A model generated the notes under the pieces. The model was given only the letters and a program-made list of their open reading frames with translations, was not told the origin of the DNA and made no database searches. A stretch of 18,810 bases of DNA from Desulfobacteraceae bacterium 4572_89 (GTDB taxonomy: Bacteria; Desulfobacterota; Desulfobacteria; Desulfobacterales; Desulfobacteraceae), in NCBI GenBank assembly GCA_002085465.1, contig NBML01000030.1, forward strand, positions 1 to 18,810, in the 5' to 3' direction. Within the stretch, counting starts at the first letter, position 1. Each line of letters starts with the position of its first letter. This document shows positions 16,375 to 18,810 of the stretch, one piece after another. The position numbers and the translations under genes are program-made.

Positions 16375-16412
16375 ACCAGATTGGATATAAATTACTCCCA
16401 CGAGGAAATAAA

Positions 16413-17540
16413 ATGGACACCCTATTCTTAGAATTTTTTCAAAACACAGGTTTTTATTTATGCGATTACCGGAATATTATCATGATATTGATCGGTATTG
16501 TTTTTATTTATCTGGGAATTGCCAAAGATTATGAGCCCTTGCTACTGGTTCCAATTGGATTTGGCATGCTCGTTGGCAATATTCCCATTTTTACCGGACT
16601 TGGGCTTGGCATATATGAAAATAACTCTGTTCTGCATTATCTGTATTTCGGGGTGACCCAGGGAATTTATCCACCCCTGATTTTTCTGGGCATTGGTGCC
16701 ATGACAGACTTTTCCACCCTGTTGGCAAGACCGGTACTCATGTTGCTGGGAGCTGCTGCCCAGGCCGGGATTTTTATAACTTTTCTGGGAGCCCTGGCCC
16801 TGGGGTTTGCTCCCAATGAAGCCTCGTCCATAGGGATTATTGGAGGGGCAGACGGTCCAACAGCCATATTTTTAACTGCCAAGCTGGCTCCCCACCTCAT
16901 AGGGCCCATTGCTGTGGCAGCCTATTCCTATATGGCCCTGGTGCCGGTTATTCAACCGCCCATCATGAGACTTTTAACCACAAGGAAAGAGAGGCTTATC
17001 CGCATGGAAGAGCCCAGGCAGGTAACTAAAAGAGAAAAAATGATTTTTCCTATTGTTGCATTTTTGCTCTGCTGCTTTCTGGCACCGGCTGCTCTGCCTC
17101 TCTTGGGAATGCTATGTTTTGGCAATGTTCTGAAAGAAGCTGTAGTAACGGAACGTCTTGCTGTTACTGCCAGGACTGCCATGATTGATACGGCTACAAT
17201 TTTACTTGGAGTGACTGTGGGTGCAAGTACCCAGGGGGATGTGTTTTTAGTGCCCAGTTCCGTGGGTATCTTTGTCCTGGGAGCAGTTTCTTTCTGCATA
17301 GCCACAGCATCTGGTTTGATTTTTGCCAAGATCATGAACCTGTTTCTGAAAAGTAAAATCAATCCTTTGCTGGGTGCTGCTGGTGTGTCTGCTGTCCCAG
17401 ATTCTGCCCGTGTGGTTCAGATGGTGGGTCAACGGGAAGACCCCACAAATTTTCTTCTCATGCATGCCATGGCGCCAAATGTATCCGGAGTTATTGGATC
17501 AGCCATTGCAGCCGGTGTCCTCTGGAGCCTCATGGCTTAG
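16413..17540 (+). CDS. oadB: OadB sodium-translocating decarboxylase beta subunit
   Basis: The protein has 375 residues, about the normal family length, with 9-11 membrane segments. Family sequences: GIGAMTDFSTLLARP (near 90), GIIGGADGPTAIFLTAKLAP (about 142-161) holding the conserved Asp in the membrane that takes part in sodium transport, YSYMALVPVIQPPIM, LLGVTVGASTQGDVFL, and NPLLGAAGVSAVPDSARVVQ. It pumps sodium out using the energy of decarboxylation of an enzyme-bound carboxybiotin made by an alpha subunit (oxaloacetate, methylmalonyl-CoA or glutaconyl-CoA type). GAGGAA lies 5 bases before the ATG. The alpha subunit and biotin carrier are not in the window, so the substrate cannot be named. 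Intact. Confidence 0.93.
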   Translation: MDTLFLEFFQNTGFYLCDYRNIIMILIGIVFIYLGIAKDYEPLLLVPIGFGMLVGNIPIFTGLGLGIYENNSVLHYLYFGVTQGIYPPLIFLGIGAMTDFSTLLARPVLMLLGAAAQAGIFITFLGALALGFAPNEASSIGIIGGADGPTAIFLTAKLAPHLIGPIAVAAYSYMALVPVIQPPIMRLLTTRKERLIRMEEPRQVTKREKMIFPIVAFLLCCFLAPAALPLLGMLCFGNVLKEAVVTERLAVTARTAMIDTATILLGVTVGASTQGDVFLVPSSVGIFVLGAVSFCIATASGLIFAKIMNLFLKSKINPLLGAAGVSAVPDSARVVQMVGQREDPTNFLLMHAMAPNVSGVIGSAIAAGVLWSLMA

Positions 17541-17559
17541 GGATTTCATTTTCGCCCTT

Positions 17560-17621
17560 GGCTATTTTATATCCTATTCCAAAACAGCCTTGACTATTTT
17601 GGAATAGGGTATAAAATAGCC
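17560..17621. repeat. 25-bp inverted repeat with one mismatch, enclosing the ATPase promoter
   Basis: The arm 17560-17584 matches the reverse complement of 17597-17621 at 24 of 25 positions, around a 12-base loop. The right arm ends 2 bases before the ATG of the AAA ATPase. There is no T-run after either arm, so it is not a typical terminator. It could be an operator, a small element end, or a structure blocking the start. Confidence 0.9.
17590..17617 (+). promoter_or_regulatory. sigma70-type promoter inside the palindrome, for a leaderless AAA ATPase mRNA
   Basis: TTGACT (17590-17595), a 16-base spacer and TAAAAT (17612-17617). The transcription start, about 7 bases beyond the -10 box, falls on 17624, the A of the start codon. 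The -35 is mostly in the loop and the -10 is in the right arm of the inverted repeat. Confidence 0.55.
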
Positions 17622-17623
17622 AC

Positions 17624-18742
17624 ATGAGATATATATCAGAAAATATCCTCAATGATTTAAAAAAGAAAATGGTTTTCGTGGGCGGGCCCAGGCAGGTGGG
17701 CAAGACTACCCTGGCCAAAAATATCCTTGAACAGAGATATCTGTCGGGAAGATATTTTAACTGGGATTTTAACGAAGACAGGCAGGACCTTTTATCCTAT
17801 AAATGGCATGAAAATGACGGCCTTATAGTTTTTGATGAACTTCACAAATACAAAAATTGGAAAAACTGGATTAAAGGAGTCTATGATACCAATACAGACC
17901 CTGTCCATTTTCTCATAACCGGGTCAGCAAGACTGGATGTATACAGGCGGGGAGGGGATTCTCTTTTAGGGCGATATCATTATTGGCGCCTGCATCCCTT
18001 TGGATTTGATGAATGCCCGGATAAGATGACTCCAAAAGAGGTGTTTAAGCGTTTGATGACTGTTGGCGGGTTTCCAGAACCCTTTCTTGACGGGGATGAA
18101 CGTGAAGCAAGGCGATGGAGGAGAGAAAGGTTTGACAGGATATTAAAAGAGGATATCAGAGACCTTGAGTCCATTAGGCAGATCTCTTTACTGGATCTTT
18201 TTATCCATCAATTAAGAACCCGTGTGGGCAACCTGGTTGTCCTTTCAAATATTGCAGGTGAAATTCAGGCATCACCCAAAACAGTAAAGAACTGGCTTGA
18301 GGTACTTGAAAGGCTGTATCTTGTTTTTGCAGTTCGATCCTATACTAAAAATCTTCCAAGGGCAGTGATCAAACCTCCCAAAGTTTTTTTCTATGATAAC
18401 GGGGATGTAATTGGAGATAAGGGCGCTGTTTTTGAAAATCTTGTGGCAACCCAGCTTTTAAAGAGAATTCATTTTTTGGAAGACCATTGGGGATACAGGT
18501 ACGAATTGAGATATATCCGCGACAAGGAAGGCCGTGAGGTGGATTTTGTCATTGTAAAAGAAGGGATTATTGAAGAGCTTATTGAAGTGAAATTTTCCGA
18601 TGACAGCATATCAAAGCATTTAAAATATTATGCAGAAAAATTAAATCCCGGAAAAGCGACCCAGATTGTTGCAACTTTGAAAAATCCCTATTCCAGCGGT
18701 AAGATAAATGTGGTTGATCCTGTTACATATTTTAGCTGTTAA
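17624..18742 (+). CDS. AAA-family ATPase with DUF4143 C-terminal domain
   Basis: The protein has 372 residues. An N-terminal ATPase (AAA_14-like) carries Walker A GPRQVGKTT (21-29), Walker B LIVFDELH (67-74) and the sensor strand ITGSARLD (98-105). The middle (about 160-235) includes a helix-turn-helix-like segment with LSNIAGEIQASPKTVKNWLE. The C-terminal DUF4143 region has GREVDFVIVKEGIIEELIEVK (D307, E321, K323), a PD-(D/E)XK-nuclease-like pattern. Members are common, often mobile or spread in many copies, and their function is largely unknown; roles in defence or DNA handling have been suggested without proof. The ATG at 17624 is 2 bases after the right arm of an inverted repeat and has no ribosome binding site, fitting a leaderless transcript. 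It looks intact. From 18743 to the window end I see no gene. Confidence 0.88.
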   Translation: MRYISENILNDLKKKMVFVGGPRQVGKTTLAKNILEQRYLSGRYFNWDFNEDRQDLLSYKWHENDGLIVFDELHKYKNWKNWIKGVYDTNTDPVHFLITGSARLDVYRRGGDSLLGRYHYWRLHPFGFDECPDKMTPKEVFKRLMTVGGFPEPFLDGDEREARRWRRERFDRILKEDIRDLESIRQISLLDLFIHQLRTRVGNLVVLSNIAGEIQASPKTVKNWLEVLERLYLVFAVRSYTKNLPRAVIKPPKVFFYDNGDVIGDKGAVFENLVATQLLKRIHFLEDHWGYRYELRYIRDKEGREVDFVIVKEGIIEELIEVKFSDDSISKHLKYYAEKLNPGKATQIVATLKNPYSSGKINVVDPVTYFSC

Positions 18743-18810
18743 CTGCCTTTTGCCAGTAACCGTATCAAATAAAAGTTTTCTTTACTATTTCATTTAGTTA
18801 TTTCATCTGG

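Noticed and set aside
15331..17621. A 14-base sequence GGTATAAAATAGCC shared by 15331-15344 and the right arm of the palindrome at 17608-17621.
   Set aside because: One shared 14-mer is expected about by chance in a window this size, and no matching upstream structure or left arm occurs at the first site.
17624..18742. Reading the DUF4143 ATPase and its neighbours as a defence system.
   Set aside because: There is no toxin, nuclease partner, methylase or other defence gene beside it; a single such ATPase is common and uninformative.

Overview
The window looks like a chromosomal segment of an anaerobic deltaproteobacterium, most likely a sulfate reducer of the Desulfobacterales. The basis is gene content: a purD-purE fusion, sodium-pump decarboxylase subunits OadG and OadB, a DUF3334 protein, a BMP-type nucleoside transporter and a second-type elongation factor G. 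Protein style and moderate GC agree. This is inference from family knowledge; no database was searched.

Left end (1-1236): a decaying integrated element. A 5'-truncated ISKra4-type transposase runs in from the window edge. It abuts a tyrosine-recombinase pseudogene with a frameshift and an internal deletion, which ends beside an intact tRNA-Leu(CAA). The tRNA has its own promoter and a shared terminator hairpin. The layout suggests an old island inserted at the tRNA.

Region 1380-5391 (minus strand): a tightly packed operon in the order DUF1992 protein, two-helix SHOCT-like membrane protein, D-alanine-D-alanine ligase, PurD-PurE fusion, then a TsaC/YrdC-like protein 19 bases further on. The first three junctions are all ATGA overlaps, so translation is probably coupled. 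The Ddl lacks about 65-70 residues of its catalytic centre by an in-frame deletion, and the TsaC-like protein has an atypical C-terminus.

Region 5463-8171 (plus strand): a good sigma70-like promoter drives a secreted GerMN-domain protein that overlaps, again by ATGA, a 677-residue elongation factor G lying outside the usual str operon context.

Region 8245-15298 (minus strand): a complete BMP-family ABC importer for nucleosides or similar ligands (binding protein, double ATPase, two permeases). It has a promoter, a strong internal terminator after the binding-protein gene, and two different short tandem repeats bracketing the ATPase gene. Downstream on the same strand are a DUF3334 (CheX-like) protein and a secreted M48 metalloprotease with TPR repeats.

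Right end (15469-18742, plus strand): a cyclic-nucleotide-binding-fold protein lacking the key phosphate-binding Arg, then OadG with an unusual C-terminal extension and OadB, with no alpha or biotin-carrier gene nearby. Last is an AAA ATPase of the DUF4143 class. Its predicted promoter lies inside a 25-bp inverted repeat and places the transcription start on the ATG, suggesting a leaderless mRNA.

I saw no CRISPR array, rRNA, phage structural genes or convincing riboswitch. No stretch over 300 bases lacks a gene; the longest gap, 15226-15468, holds the importer promoter. No clearly new multi-gene system is evident. The most notable points are the Ddl deletion inside a coupled operon, the GerMN/EF-G pair, the OadG extension beside a degenerate cNMP sensor, and the palindromic leaderless promoter.
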